DNA of 64,000 nt from Streptomyces sp. NBC_00442 (GCF_036014195.1 NZ_CP107918.1:3410001-3474000); one strand, 5' to 3'; positions 12,208 to 22,085 are shown, numbered from the stretch's first letter. Notes: generated by a model from the sequence alone, not told the origin. Program-made: numbers and translations.

Positions 12208-13823
12208 TCGCACCACACCGCTTTGCCGCCGCCCGGTGTGCGGCGCGAACCCCAGGACGAGGCGATCGTGGCGACGATCGAGATGCCTCGTCCTGCTTCG
12301 TCCCCGGGGTCGGCGCGGCGCCGGCGCGGCAGGTGGTCGTCGCCGTCCGTCACTTCGATGATCAGGCGCCGGTCGGTGCGGCGGAGCCTGAGCCGCATCG
12401 GCGGGGTGCCGTGCTGGAGCGAGTTGGCCACCAGCTCGCTCGCCGCGAGAACGCCGAGGTCGCGCAGTTCCACGGGGAAGCGCCAGGAGGCGAGGACACC
12501 GGAGGCGAACGCGCGGGCGCGCGGCGCCGCTTCGATACCGCCGAGCAGATCGAGCGCCGCGTTGTGGAAGAGCTCGGCGGCCGGACCCGTGCGGGCGGGG
12601 TGCTGGCAGACCAGGACCGCCACGTCGTCGTCGTGTTCCGCGGTCACCCCGAGCGAGCGGAGCAGCCGGTCGCACACCACCTGAGGGGTGCCGACCGCGC
12701 CGGACAGCGCCCGCGCGAGGGCGGCCACGCCCTCGTCGATGTCCTCCCTGCGGCGCTCCACCAGGCCGTCCGTATAGAGGACGGCGGTGGCTCCGGGCGG
12801 CAGGTCGATCGTGCCGGAGGTGTGCAGCCAGCCGCCGGTCCCGAGCGGCGGGCCCGTGGGGTCCTCCGCCTGGTGGACGGTGCCGTCCTCGTGGCGTACG
12901 AGGATGGGCAGATGGCCCGCCGACGCGTACACCAGGCGGCCCTCGTTGGGGTCGTGGACCGCGTAGACACAGGTCGCGATCTGACTGGCGTCGATCTCGG
13001 CGGCCAGGCCGTCCAGGAGCTGGAGCACCTCGTGCGGGGGCAGGTCGAGGCGCGCGTACGCCCGGACCGCGGTGCGCAGTTGACCCATGACGGCGGCGGC
13101 GCGCACGCCCCGGCCCATCACGTCGCCGATGACGAGCGCGGTGCGGCCCGCGCCCAGGGTGATCACGTCGTACCAGTCGCCGCCGACCGCGGCGTCGGTG
13201 CCGCCGGGCTGGTAGGTGGCGGCGACGCGCAGGTCGTCGGGCTGTTCCAGCTCCTGCGGGAGCAGGGAGCGCTGGAGGGTGACGGCCGTTTCGCGGTGGC
13301 GGCGCTCGCTGGCGCGCAGCCGCTCGGCGGCCTCCGCGTGGTCGGTGACGTCGGCGGCGAAGACCAGGACGCCCCCTTCCTCCTGGCCGGGGACCTCCAC
13401 CGGGCTGCACGTCACCGTGTAGGAGCCGGCGCCCTGGATCCTGCGGGACTTGACCGTGCGGGGCTTGCCGCTGCGCAGCACCTGGTCCATGAGCGGGAGC
13501 AGGCCGAGCTCGGCGAGCTCGGGCGAGGCCGTGGCGGCGGGTGCGCCGAGCGGCCGGGTGCCGAAGGCCGCGGCGTACGCGTCGTTGACGTACGCCACGC
13601 GGTGCTCGGGACCGGTCAGGAGCGCGACGAGGGCGGGGAGCTGGCCCAGGATGTCGCGCACCGAGAGGTCGTCGAGGTCCGGGGGCTCGGTCACCTCGTC
13701 CGGCCAGGGCTCCGGCTGCGGGCCGGATGCGCCGCGGGCCGCGGGCACGGAGCCCCGGTCGGTCCGTGCCGCGGCGCGGCGTTGCGTACCGGGGAGCCGG
13801 GCGCTCCAACGCGTGAAGTTCAC
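12189..13823 (-). CDS. PAS-PP2C(SpoIIE)-HATPase_c regulatory phosphatase
   Basis: About 544 residues. Domains in order: a PAS fold (about 50-165; YVNDAYAAAFG), a PP2C/RsbU-SpoIIE phosphatase (about 190-400; GGDWYD, GDVMGRG, YTDGL supply the metal-binding Asp residues) and a C-terminal anti-sigma-type HATPase (about 420-540; ELVANSLQHG is the N-box, DEAGRGISIVA the G-box region). Such proteins dephosphorylate STAS anti-anti-sigma factors and may also bind them, controlling a sigma factor by partner switching. No sigma/anti-sigma operon is adjacent. The frame is open to GTG 13928; I favour GTG 13823 because RWSARLPGTQRR is a typical start for the family, though its ribosome site is weak. Confidence 0.85.
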   Translation of the reverse strand: MNFTRWSARLPGTQRRAAARTDRGSVPAARGASGPQPEPWPDEVTEPPDLDDLSVRDILGQLPALVALLTGPEHRVAYVNDAYAAAFGTRPLGAPAATASPELAELGLLPLMDQVLRSGKPRTVKSRRIQGAGSYTVTCSPVEVPGQEEGGVLVFAADVTDHAEAAERLRASERRHRETAVTLQRSLLPQELEQPDDLRVAATYQPGGTDAAVGGDWYDVITLGAGRTALVIGDVMGRGVRAAAVMGQLRTAVRAYARLDLPPHEVLQLLDGLAAEIDASQIATCVYAVHDPNEGRLVYASAGHLPILVRHEDGTVHQAEDPTGPPLGTGGWLHTSGTIDLPPGATAVLYTDGLVERRREDIDEGVAALARALSGAVGTPQVVCDRLLRSLGVTAEHDDDVAVLVCQHPARTGPAAELFHNAALDLLGGIEAAPRARAFASGVLASWRFPVELRDLGVLAASELVANSLQHGTPPMRLRLRRTDRRLIIEVTDGDDHLPRRRRADPGDEAGRGISIVATIASSWGSRRTPGGGKAVWCEFALPG

Positions 13824-13960
13824 GGTGTTCCAAGCCTCGTGTGTTGCTGCGGGTGCGGTGCTGCCGGTGCTGGTGCGGGGGTGGATCGCTGGATCACTCT
13901 GTGCAGGCGTGGGCCCACCTATGGTCACACGCCCAGTGTGACGGACCGCACTGACAGCCG

Positions 13961-15319
13961 TCAGTTGTCGTGCGGGGCGGGGCCCTTGGCGGGCGGCCCG
14001 CCGCCCGCGGCGATCTCGAACTCGGCGCGCGGGTGTTCAAGGGAGCCGAGCGAGACGATCTCGCGTTTGAACAGCCCGGCGAGGGTCCATTCGGCGAGCA
14101 CGCGGGCCTTGCGGTTGAAGGTGGGGACGCGGCTCAGGTGGTAGGCGCGGTGCATGAACCACGCCGGGTAGCCCTTGAGTTTACGGCCGTAGACGTGGGC
14201 GACGCCCTTGTGCAGGCCGAGGGACGCGACCGAGCCGGCGTACCTGTGCCGGTACTCCGTGAGGGCTCCGCCCCGCACCGCCGCGGCGACGTTCTCGGCG
14301 AGCACCTTGGCCTGGCGCACGGCGTGCTGCGCGTTGGGCGCGCATTCGGCGCCCTTGTCCTCGGCGGTCAGGTCGGGGACGGCGGCCGCGTCGCCGGCCG
14401 CCCACGCGTGCTGGACGCCCTCGACGCGCAGTTCGGCGGTGCACCGCAGCCGGCCGCGCTCGGTGAGCGGCAGGTCGGTCGCGGCGAGGATTGGGGCGGG
14501 TTTGACGCCCGCGGTCCACACGACGGTCCGGGTGGGGAAGCGGGCGCCGTCGCTGAGGACGGCGACCCGGTTCTCGCAGCTGTCGAGCCGGGTTTCCAGG
14601 CGTACGTCGATGTTGCGGGCGCGCAGCTCGCGGATCGCGTACGTGCCCATTTCAGCGCCGACCTCGGGCAGGATCCGGTCGCTGGCCTCGACGAGGATCC
14701 ACTTCAGGTCCTCGGGCTTGATGTTGTGGTAGTACCGCGCGGTGTAGCGGGCCATGTCCTCCAGCTCGGCGAGCGCTTCGACGCCCGCGTAGCCACCGCC
14801 GACGAAGACGAAGGTGAGGGCGGCGTCGCGGATGGCGGGGTCGCGGGTCGAGGAGGCGATGTCCATCTGCTCGATGACGTGGTTGCGCAGGCCGATGGCC
14901 TCTTCGACGGTCTTGAAGCCGATGGCGTGGTCGGCGAGGCCGGGGACCGGCAGGGTGCGCGAGATCGAACCGGGCGCGATGACGAGTTCGTCGTAGGGCA
15001 GCTCGACGGCGCCGGTGCCGTCCTCGGGCGAGGCCAGGGTCGTGACGGTGGCGGTGCGCCGGGCGTGGTCGACGCGTTCGGCCTCGCCGATGACGATCCG
15101 GCACTTGTCCAGGACCCGGCGCAGCGGGACCACGACGTGGCGCGGGGAGATGTTGCCCGCCGCCGCTTCGGGCAGGAACGGCTGGTACGTCATGTACGGG
15201 TCGGGGGCCACCACGGTGATCTCGGCGGTCCCGCTCCTCAGCTCCGTCTTGAGCCTTCGTTGCAGACGCAGCGCCGTGTACATCCCGACGTATCCGCCGC
15301 CGACCACGAGAATGCGCAC
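13961..15319 (-). CDS. ndh: NAD(P)/FAD-dependent oxidoreductase, type II NADH dehydrogenase-like
   Basis: About 452 residues. The N-terminus VRILVVGGGYVGMYTALRL is the FAD-binding Rossmann motif; a second dinucleotide fold is at FVFVGGGYAGVEALAELED, and WAAGDAAAVPD is the late FAD-binding GD motif. Family members pass electrons from NADH to menaquinone at the inner face of the membrane without pumping protons. GTG 15319 is chosen because GGAGGTGA lies 8 bases upstream; GTG 15331 would overlap the ribosome site. Divergent from atrA across a 336-base intergenic region. In S. coelicolor, as I recall, atrA also neighbours an NADH dehydrogenase. Confidence 0.85.
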   Translation of the reverse strand: MRILVVGGGYVGMYTALRLQRRLKTELRSGTAEITVVAPDPYMTYQPFLPEAAAGNISPRHVVVPLRRVLDKCRIVIGEAERVDHARRTATVTTLASPEDGTGAVELPYDELVIAPGSISRTLPVPGLADHAIGFKTVEEAIGLRNHVIEQMDIASSTRDPAIRDAALTFVFVGGGYAGVEALAELEDMARYTARYYHNIKPEDLKWILVEASDRILPEVGAEMGTYAIRELRARNIDVRLETRLDSCENRVAVLSDGARFPTRTVVWTAGVKPAPILAATDLPLTERGRLRCTAELRVEGVQHAWAAGDAAAVPDLTAEDKGAECAPNAQHAVRQAKVLAENVAAAVRGGALTEYRHRYAGSVASLGLHKGVAHVYGRKLKGYPAWFMHRAYHLSRVPTFNRKARVLAEWTLAGLFKREIVSLGSLEHPRAEFEIAAGGGPPAKGPAPHDN

Positions 15320-15415
15320 AGGTTCTGTCACCTCCCCATGACGCAACGGGCCCCGGGCTTTGTCCACAGGCCTGACAAATTGTGTGACTGGAAGGCAGTC
15401 CTGTGGCGGGTCGCC

Positions 15416-15434
15416 CGTTCCACCCAGCGGAACG
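15416..15434. promoter_or_regulatory. Palindrome in the ndh-atrA intergenic region
   Basis: CGTTCC-N7-GGAACG, a perfect 6-7-6 inverted repeat about 100 bases upstream of ndh and 220 upstream of atrA. Possible operator for AtrA or another dimeric regulator; nothing but position and symmetry supports this. Confidence 0.4.
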
Positions 15435-15655
15435 GAGAAAGCGCAGGCCAGTCGGTGGGTGACACGTGCTGGACAGGGCCGATTCGGTCCGGTGGAGGTC
15501 CTTGGTCCGATCGGGCGGCACGCCAGGCGGAAGAACCCCTTCTGAATTGAGTCCGGCTCAACTATGTTCGTAACTCGTCGGGGTTTCGGGTGAAAGACCC
15601 GCCCGGCTGTCAGGGCGGGGAGTCTCCGGGGGGAGACGTTATTACCGGGGGAACC

Positions 15656-16468
15656 ATGCACATTCAGGACTCTCATTGGCAGACGGCCGTCGTCGCCGCA
15701 TCCGAGGGAAACGGCCGGCTCGGCGCGGGTCCCGGCGTCGGCGGGTCGCGTTCCGCGCCGCTGCGGGTGGACGCCCAGCGCAACCTGGAGCACGTGCTGC
15801 GCGCGGCGCGCGAGGTGTTCGGCGAGCTCGGTTACGGGGCTCCGATGGAGGACGTTGCGCGCCGGGCCAGGGTGGGTGTGGGCACCGTCTACCGGCGGTT
15901 CCCGAGCAAGGACGTCCTGGTCCGCCGGATAGCCGAGGAGGAGACCTCGCGCCTGACCGACCAGGCCCGCACGGCGCTCGGCCAGGAGGACGAGCCGTGG
16001 TCCGCGCTCTCCCGCTTCCTGCGCACGTCGGTGGCCTCGGGCGCCGGGCGGCTGCTTCCGCCGCAGGTGCTGCGGGTGGGTGCGGACGGCGAGGACACCG
16101 AGGGCGTACGGGCCGACGCGCCGCAGCCCGAGGGCGCCCGCGAGGGGTTCGACGAGGCGCGGGTGCCGCAGCAGCGCCAGGTCGGCGCGGCCGAGCAGGG
16201 GTCCGGCTGGGGCCGGATCGTCGAGCAGCGCTCGGCGCCCGAGCAGGAGCTGGGCGACGCGGGCGCGGCCGAACTGCTCGACGTGGTCGGACAGTTGGTG
16301 GACCGGGCGCGGGCCGCGGGTGCGCTGCGCGGTGACGTGACCGTTGCCGATGTGCTCCTGGTGATAGCCACGGCGGCGCCGTCGCTGCCGGATGCCAACC
16401 AGCAGGCCGCCGCTTCCGCGCGGTTGCTCGACATCCTGCTCGAAGGGCTCCGCTCGCGCCCGTCCTGA
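15656..16468 (+). CDS. atrA: TetR family regulator, AtrA-like
   Basis: 270 residues. TetR-type helix-turn-helix at about 45-95: AAREVFGELGYGAPMEDVARRA then VGVGTVYRRFPSKDVL. The start MHIQDSHWQTAVV, the divergent NADH dehydrogenase and the downstream sigma-NPCBM gene match my memory of AtrA, an activator of actinorhodin (actII-ORF4) and streptomycin (strR) pathway genes. The C-terminal ligand domain ends in LLDILLEGLRSRPS. ATG 15656 is preceded by GGGGGAA; an in-frame GTG at 15590 has no ribosome site. Single gene between ndh and the sigma factor. Confidence 0.8.
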   Translation: MHIQDSHWQTAVVAASEGNGRLGAGPGVGGSRSAPLRVDAQRNLEHVLRAAREVFGELGYGAPMEDVARRARVGVGTVYRRFPSKDVLVRRIAEEETSRLTDQARTALGQEDEPWSALSRFLRTSVASGAGRLLPPQVLRVGADGEDTEGVRADAPQPEGAREGFDEARVPQQRQVGAAEQGSGWGRIVEQRSAPEQELGDAGAAELLDVVGQLVDRARAAGALRGDVTVADVLLVIATAAPSLPDANQQAAASARLLDILLEGLRSRPS

Positions 16469-16681
16469 GCGTCAACCGCCGTATGCGGCGCGTGGTTTGG
16501 TGGCGGCGGTCAGCACCGTCAACGAGCCGTTGGGCCGTCCCCGAAAGGGTGATGGCTAGTGCTCGGGTGCGGTAAGTCTCCCCGGATGAGTGGTTGCCGC
16601 GCTTGAGGCTCGGCTCCGCTTGTGCTCTGTGGCACGCTTGCCCGGTGGTCGGGTCTGAGCGTGCTTACGGGAGCTTCCGCT

Positions 16682-18745
16682 ATGGGCGTTGAAGAGCGGG
16701 ACGAGTCGCGCTCGGGCGGCGGCGGTCCGGAACCGGGCGGGTCCGACGGGGCGCGCCCGCCGCGGCAGGTGCCCAACCAGGGCGGCCCAGGCCACCTCGC
16801 GCCGGGCGGCGCCGGCTCCGGCACGCCGGGCGGTCCCGTGTCCTTTCCGGGGCAGTCCGTCGGCGGTCCGGGTCCGGACCGTCCGAGTGCGGGTGAGCCG
16901 TCCCTGTCCGAACTCGGCGGCACCGTACTGCCCGGCCCCTGGGGGCCCATGGACGGTGTCGGCGATCCCGGCGCGAGCGTGCCGCCGCAGCGCGAGGGCG
17001 GGCTGCGCGAGGGCGTGGCCCTGGAGATCGCCGAGGTCGGGCAGTCCGACGCCGGCCTGATCCACGCGATGCGGGCCGGCGACGACAGCGCGTACGAGGA
17101 GCTGTTCCGCCGCCACTGCGACGCGGTGCGGCGCTACGCGCGCAGCTGCTGCCGTGACGCGCACACCGCCGACGACCTGACGGCAGAGGTCTTCGCGCGG
17201 ACGCTCCAGGCGGTGCGCGGCGGCGCCGGGCCCGAACAGGCCGTGCGCGCCTACCTGATGACCACCGTGCGCCGGGTCGCCGCGTCCTGGACGCGGACCG
17301 CCAAGCGGGAACAACTCGTCGACGACTTCGCGGTCTTCGCGCAGCAGTCCGCGCGGGCGTCCGACGTGTCCGACGACGACACCATCGATCTGGGCGCCGA
17401 TGTGCGGGCCATGCACGAGGCCGAGCAGACGCTGGCCATGCGGGCGTTCCGCTCGCTGCCCGAACGCTGGCAGGCGGTGCTGTGGCACACCACCGTCGAG
17501 GAGGAGTCGCCCAGCGAGATCGCGCCGCTGTTCGGGCTCACCGCCAATGCCACGGCGGTGCTCGCGAGCCGGGCCAGGGAAGGCCTCAAGCAGGCCTACC
17601 TCCAGGCGCACGTCTCCACCGCGCTGACCTCCGGCGGGGACTGTGCCCGCTATGCCGACCGGCTCGGCGCGTACGCGCGGGGCGGGCTTCGGATGCGGGC
17701 CGAGCGGGGCCTGAGCAAGCACTTGGAGGAGTGCGCGAAGTGCCGGGTCGCGGTCGTCGAGCTCAAGGACGTCAACGCCGGGATCCCCGCGCTGCTCCCG
17801 GTCGCGGTCATCGGCTGGTTCGCCGCCGGGTTCTCGCTCAAGGCGGCCGGAGTGGTCGCGGGTGGCGCCGCGGGCGCGGCGGGCGCCGGTGCGGCGGCCG
17901 CGGCGACGGGCGGCGGTTCGTCCGGCGGCGCGGCGGGAGGTGCCGCGGCGGAAGGGCTCGGCGCCCCCGCCAAGGCGGGCATCGCGGCGGCGGTGGCCGT
18001 GGCGGTGGCGGCCGGTGTCGTGTTCGCGCTGACCGGCAACGACTCGCCGTCGCCGAAACCCGACGCGAAGCCGCCCGCGGTGGCGCCCGTCGTGCCGCAC
18101 GAGCAGCCGCCCCCCGCGCCCGAGCCGCCCGCGCCACCCGCGCCGAAGCCCACGCCGCCGCCCAGGCCCGCGCCGAAGAAGCCGGTGGCCAGGCCCGCCT
18201 CGCCCCCGCCCCAGCCGCCCACCCGTCCCAGGCCCACGCCACCTCCGCCTGCGCCGCCGCCCAAGCCCGCCCCGCCGAAGCCCACGCCCCCTCCCCCGCC
18301 GCCGCCCGCCCCGACCGTGTACCAGGTGAACCGCCTCCAGTACGGCGTCCTCGGCGACGGCACCAAGCCGGAGGTCCGGCTCGGCGACTCCAGCTGGCTG
18401 TGGCAGCGCTCGGGCATGCGGATCGGTGACCGGCGCTTTCCGCACGGCGTGACCGTGCACGGCCGCTCCTCGATCACCATCGACCTCAACCGCCAGTGCC
18501 GCACCTACGACGCGTACGCGGGCGTGGACCGTCTGACGATGGGGCTCGGGGTGGTGCGGTTCTCGGTGTACGGCGACGGGGCCCTGCTGTGGCGCTCGCC
18601 CGTGCTGCACGGCGGTGACCCGGCGGTGCCGGTCCACGCCGACCTTTCGGGCCGCACGACGATCCGGCTCGTCGTCGAGCCGGAGGGCCCGTTCGGATCC
18701 GCGGCGCTCGCCGACTGGGCGCAGTCGCAGATCGGCTGCCGGTAG
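16682..18745 (+). CDS. ECF sigma factor fused to zinc-finger, membrane anchor and NPCBM domain
   Basis: 687 residues. After a Gly/Pro-rich N-terminus comes sigma region 2 (about 125-195; YEELFRRHCDAVRRYA) and region 4 (about 245-305; LPERWQAVLWHTTVEEESPSEI). Next are an anti-sigma-like zinc motif H-x3-C-x2-C (HLEECAKC, about 348-355), a hydrophobic stretch (about 368-400), a membrane segment (about 432-452), a long Pro/Lys/Ala spacer (about 455-545) and an NPCBM/NEW2 carbohydrate-binding domain (HGVTVHGRSSITIDL). This joins sigma, anti-sigma-like and outside sensor parts in one chain, as in the S. coelicolor SCO4117 protein reported to control development and antibiotics. Release by proteolysis is inferred. 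Faces the AfsR-like gene tail to tail. Confidence 0.85.
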   Translation: MGVEERDESRSGGGGPEPGGSDGARPPRQVPNQGGPGHLAPGGAGSGTPGGPVSFPGQSVGGPGPDRPSAGEPSLSELGGTVLPGPWGPMDGVGDPGASVPPQREGGLREGVALEIAEVGQSDAGLIHAMRAGDDSAYEELFRRHCDAVRRYARSCCRDAHTADDLTAEVFARTLQAVRGGAGPEQAVRAYLMTTVRRVAASWTRTAKREQLVDDFAVFAQQSARASDVSDDDTIDLGADVRAMHEAEQTLAMRAFRSLPERWQAVLWHTTVEEESPSEIAPLFGLTANATAVLASRAREGLKQAYLQAHVSTALTSGGDCARYADRLGAYARGGLRMRAERGLSKHLEECAKCRVAVVELKDVNAGIPALLPVAVIGWFAAGFSLKAAGVVAGGAAGAAGAGAAAAATGGGSSGGAAGGAAAEGLGAPAKAGIAAAVAVAVAAGVVFALTGNDSPSPKPDAKPPAVAPVVPHEQPPPAPEPPAPPAPKPTPPPRPAPKKPVARPASPPPQPPTRPRPTPPPPAPPPKPAPPKPTPPPPPPPAPTVYQVNRLQYGVLGDGTKPEVRLGDSSWLWQRSGMRIGDRRFPHGVTVHGRSSITIDLNRQCRTYDAYAGVDRLTMGLGVVRFSVYGDGALLWRSPVLHGGDPAVPVHADLSGRTTIRLVVEPEGPFGSAALADWAQSQIGCR

Positions 18746-18802
18746 CGGGACCGGCGGAAAGCCCGGCCGGCGACGGCCCGGCGCCGGCCCGCCCGGCGGC
18801 GC

Positions 18803-21800
18803 TCAGGTGCGGGGTGGCGGCGCGGCGCTCAGCTTGTCGGGTGCCGGTTCGGCGCCGGTCACCGCGTCGAGCAGGAGCGGGATCTCGGGCGGGGTCAGGC
18901 CCGCTCCGGCCGCGCGTTCCGCCGCGTACCGCTCGGGTGTGAGCGCCTGGCGGGACCGGCCCACGATGGACTCCTCGATCGCCGCCTCCGGCACGGAACG
19001 CGGGATGCCGGCGCGCCAGGCGGTGGCCGCGGCGAGGATCCGTACCGCGCGGGCGTGTTCACCGAGGTCGACCAGCAACTGGGCGCAGCGCTCGGCGAGA
19101 TGGGCCACGACGAGCTCGGTGCACTGGGCGCCGGCCGCCGTGCGCAGGGCGTCGGTCATGCGCACCAGACCGGGCATCGGGCCCGACTCGACGGCGGTGA
19201 CCCGGGCGTCGAGGGCGTCGAGCAGCGCGATGAAGTGCGCGGGCTGGCCCTGGGGTCCCGCCGCGGAGAAGTCGAGGGCCTGCTCGCTCAGGGCGACGGC
19301 GGCCGCGGTGTCGCCGCGGTCCAGGGCGATGGTGGCGAGCAGGGAGTGGACGTACGGCAGGGCCTCGACGACCCGATGGCGCCGGGCCTCCGCCGCGGCC
19401 TCCAGGAGGCACTTCTCGGCCGCGTCCAAGTCGCCTTCGCGGTAGCAGAGTTCGCCGACCCGGGCGGTGAGGAAGGGGGCCTCCTGGTGGGCGCCGACCT
19501 CGCGGGACAGCTGGAGCGCCTCCTCGTAGGCGGGGCGGGCCAGCTCGGGCAGGCCGCGGGTCATCGCGGCCTCGGCGGCCGCGCCGGCCACCTGGGCGCG
19601 CATCCAGCGGTCGCCCACCGTGCGCCCGAGCTCGCGCAGCTCGGCGAGGTCGTCGTCGACGCCCTCGAAGCCGCCCGGGGTGTCGATGGCCATGTGGGTG
19701 CGGAACATCAGGCTCACCCCGGTCGCCCAGTCGTCGCCGTGACGGCGGCAGTTGGCGACGACCGAGTCGATCGACTCGCGCACCATGCCGGGCGGGTCGG
19801 TGCGGAACGTCGCGAACGGCCAGAGCAGGCCGGGGAAGCGGGCCGCCTGCGGCCCCCCGGCCTCGAAGGCCCGGCGGATCTCGGCGAGGCGCTCCTGGAC
19901 CGCGGGGTCGGCGAAGCCCTGGTCGCGGTCGACGTCGGAGAGCAGGAAGAAGCGGAGCAGGTCGAGGTGGAGGCGCGGCCAGTACCGGGGGTCGTCGTCG
20001 GCGGGTGTGGGTGAGAGCCGTGCGGCGGCCAGCGCCCAGTCGGCTCCTTCGGTGCGGTAGTTGCGCAGCCACCAGAACCAGCCCATGTCCAGGGCGAGTC
20101 GGGTGGCGGCGTCCTCGTCACCGGTGGGCGGTGTCGTCGTGCGGCGCAGCACGGCACGGATGTTGTCGAGCTCGGTCTCCAGGCGGCCGATCCAGGGGAG
20201 CTGCTCGTGCGAGCGGACCAGGGGTTCGGCCCGGCGGACCAGTGCGCCGTAGTGCGCGGTGTGGGCCAGGGCCGCCTCGCGCAGCACGGCGGGGGTTTCG
20301 GCGGCACGCTCGGCGGCGTATTCGTGGATGGTCTCCAGCATGCGGTAGCGCATGCCGCTGCCGTCGTCCATGGGGACCGCGATGACCAGGGACTTCTCGA
20401 CGAGGGCCGCGAGGTCGTCGGTGGCGCCGCACACCTCTTGGGCGGCCGCGAGGTCCCAGCCGCCGGCGAAGACGGAGGCGCGGCGCAGGACGTCGCGTTC
20501 GGACGCGTCGAGCAGGCCCCAGGACCAGTCGACGACGGCCCGAAGCGTCTGCTGGCGCGGCAGGACGGTGCGGCCGCCGCCGGTCAGGAGGCGGAAGCGG
20601 TCGTCGAGGCGGTCGGCGATCTGGCGCGGGGTGAGCAACCGCAGCCGGGCGGCGGCCAGTTCGATGGCGAGCGGCAGCCCGTCGAGGCGGCGGCAGATCT
20701 CGGCGACCGCTTCGGGGTCGGAAGCGGGGTCGAAGTCGGGGCGTGCGGTGCGGGCGCGTTCGGCGAACAGGCGATGGGCCGGGGCCGGCGGCAGCGGCTC
20801 CACGGGGCGGACCGCCTCGCCGGGCACACCCAGCGGTTCGCGGCTGGTGGCGAGGATGCGCAGCCGCGGGCAGCGGGTGAGGAGCGTCTCGGCGAGGCGG
20901 GCCGCCGCGTCGATGACGTGCTCGCAGTTGTCGAGGACGAGCAGGGTCCCCGGGCGGCGCGAGAGGTCGTCGACCAGGCGGGCGGTCGGGTCGTTGTGGG
21001 CGGGCTGGCCCTCGCGCGCCAGCAGGGTCGTCTCGCGCAGCCCGAGCGCGGAGACCACGGCGCCGGGCACGGCTCCCGGCTCGTCCAGCGGGGCGAGTTC
21101 CACGAGCCACGCGGACAGTCCGGACGCCGACGCGGCCCGCTCGGCCAGACGGGTCTTGCCGGTGCCGCCGGGGCCGGTGAGGGTGACCAGCCGCGAGGCG
21201 GCCAAGTCGGCGCGGATCACGTCCAGTTCGGGTTCGCGTCCCACGAACGAGGTCAGGCGGGGACGGAGGTTGCCCTCGGCGGAGCCCGCGGACGCAGGCG
21301 CGTCGTGCAGCAACTCGGCGTGCAGTGCCGTCAGTTCGGGCCCGGGGTCGGTGCCGAGGGAGTCGGCTAGGGTGCGGCGGACCTTCTCGTACGCGGTGAG
21401 GGCGTCGGCCCGGCGGCCCTGTGCCCGCAGCGTACGGATCGACTGGGCGTGCAGGGTCTCGTCGTAGGGGTGCGCGGCGAGCAGTTCCGCGAGTTCGGGC
21501 AGCAGCCCGTCGGTGGCGCCGCGCCGCAGGTCCGCCTCGATGCGGTGGCGCAGCGCGGTCAGGCGCTGCGCTTCGGGGCGCACGGCGGCGTGCCGTTGGG
21601 GGAGGTCGGCGAGGGCGGGGCCGCGCCACAGGGCGAGGGCGGCGCGCAGGGTGTGGGCGGCGGCCTCGGGGTCGCCCGCCGCGAGCTGGGCCGCGCCCTC
21701 GGCCGCGCGCTCGTCGAACTCGTACAGGTCGACCGCCCGCCGCTGCGCGGCCAGTCGGTAGCCGGCGGGGACCGACTCCACGGCCTGCCGGCCGATCGCG

Positions 21801-22015
21801 CGGCGCAGGCGGCCGACCAGGGCCTGGAGGGCGGCGGGCGCGTCCTGCGGGGGATCGTCGGCCCATACGTCGTCGATGAGGTCCGGCACGGACACGGGGC
21901 GGCCCGGGTGCAGGGCGAGCGCGGTCAGCAGGGCGCGCACTCGGGGCCCGCCCAGGGGTATGGCGGTGCCGGTGTCGTCGTGCGCCTCCGTGGCGCCAAG
22001 GATCAGGTACCGCAC
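18803..22015 (-). CDS. AfsR/SARP-type regulator with NB-ARC and TPR
   Basis: 1070 residues. An OmpR-like winged helix (about 1-90) and bacterial transcriptional activator domain (BTAD, about 95-240) are followed by an NB-ARC ATPase (Walker A TGPGGTGKTRL about 279-289; Walker B LLVLDNCEHV; GLPLAIELAAARL). A long helical TPR-like C-terminus follows. The architecture is that of AfsR-like pathway or global activators, which bind direct repeats near promoters when the ATPase is engaged. Seventy bases downstream of the cyclase-like gene on the same strand, so the two may be co-transcribed. It could equally be an orphan global regulator. Confidence 0.88.
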   Translation of the reverse strand: MRYLILGATEAHDDTGTAIPLGGPRVRALLTALALHPGRPVSVPDLIDDVWADDPPQDAPAALQALVGRLRRAIGRQAVESVPAGYRLAAQRRAVDLYEFDERAAEGAAQLAAGDPEAAAHTLRAALALWRGPALADLPQRHAAVRPEAQRLTALRHRIEADLRRGATDGLLPELAELLAAHPYDETLHAQSIRTLRAQGRRADALTAYEKVRRTLADSLGTDPGPELTALHAELLHDAPASAGSAEGNLRPRLTSFVGREPELDVIRADLAASRLVTLTGPGGTGKTRLAERAASASGLSAWLVELAPLDEPGAVPGAVVSALGLRETTLLAREGQPAHNDPTARLVDDLSRRPGTLLVLDNCEHVIDAAARLAETLLTRCPRLRILATSREPLGVPGEAVRPVEPLPPAPAHRLFAERARTARPDFDPASDPEAVAEICRRLDGLPLAIELAAARLRLLTPRQIADRLDDRFRLLTGGGRTVLPRQQTLRAVVDWSWGLLDASERDVLRRASVFAGGWDLAAAQEVCGATDDLAALVEKSLVIAVPMDDGSGMRYRMLETIHEYAAERAAETPAVLREAALAHTAHYGALVRRAEPLVRSHEQLPWIGRLETELDNIRAVLRRTTTPPTGDEDAATRLALDMGWFWWLRNYRTEGADWALAAARLSPTPADDDPRYWPRLHLDLLRFFLLSDVDRDQGFADPAVQERLAEIRRAFEAGGPQAARFPGLLWPFATFRTDPPGMVRESIDSVVANCRRHGDDWATGVSLMFRTHMAIDTPGGFEGVDDDLAELRELGRTVGDRWMRAQVAGAAAEAAMTRGLPELARPAYEEALQLSREVGAHQEAPFLTARVGELCYREGDLDAAEKCLLEAAAEARRHRVVEALPYVHSLLATIALDRGDTAAAVALSEQALDFSAAGPQGQPAHFIALLDALDARVTAVESGPMPGLVRMTDALRTAAGAQCTELVVAHLAERCAQLLVDLGEHARAVRILAAATAWRAGIPRSVPEAAIEESIVGRSRQALTPERYAAERAAGAGLTPPEIPLLLDAVTGAEPAPDKLSAAPPPRT

Positions 22016-22085
22016 GCGTTCATTATGGCGGGGTGGCCCGCGTCAGCGCCGGGCGCGCGCGTCGGGGCCGGGGCGTCGGAGGGGT

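Noticed and set aside
13970..15550. 526-codon plus-strand frame opposite ndh
   Set aside because: Complete shadow of the NADH dehydrogenase gene, no recognised domain.
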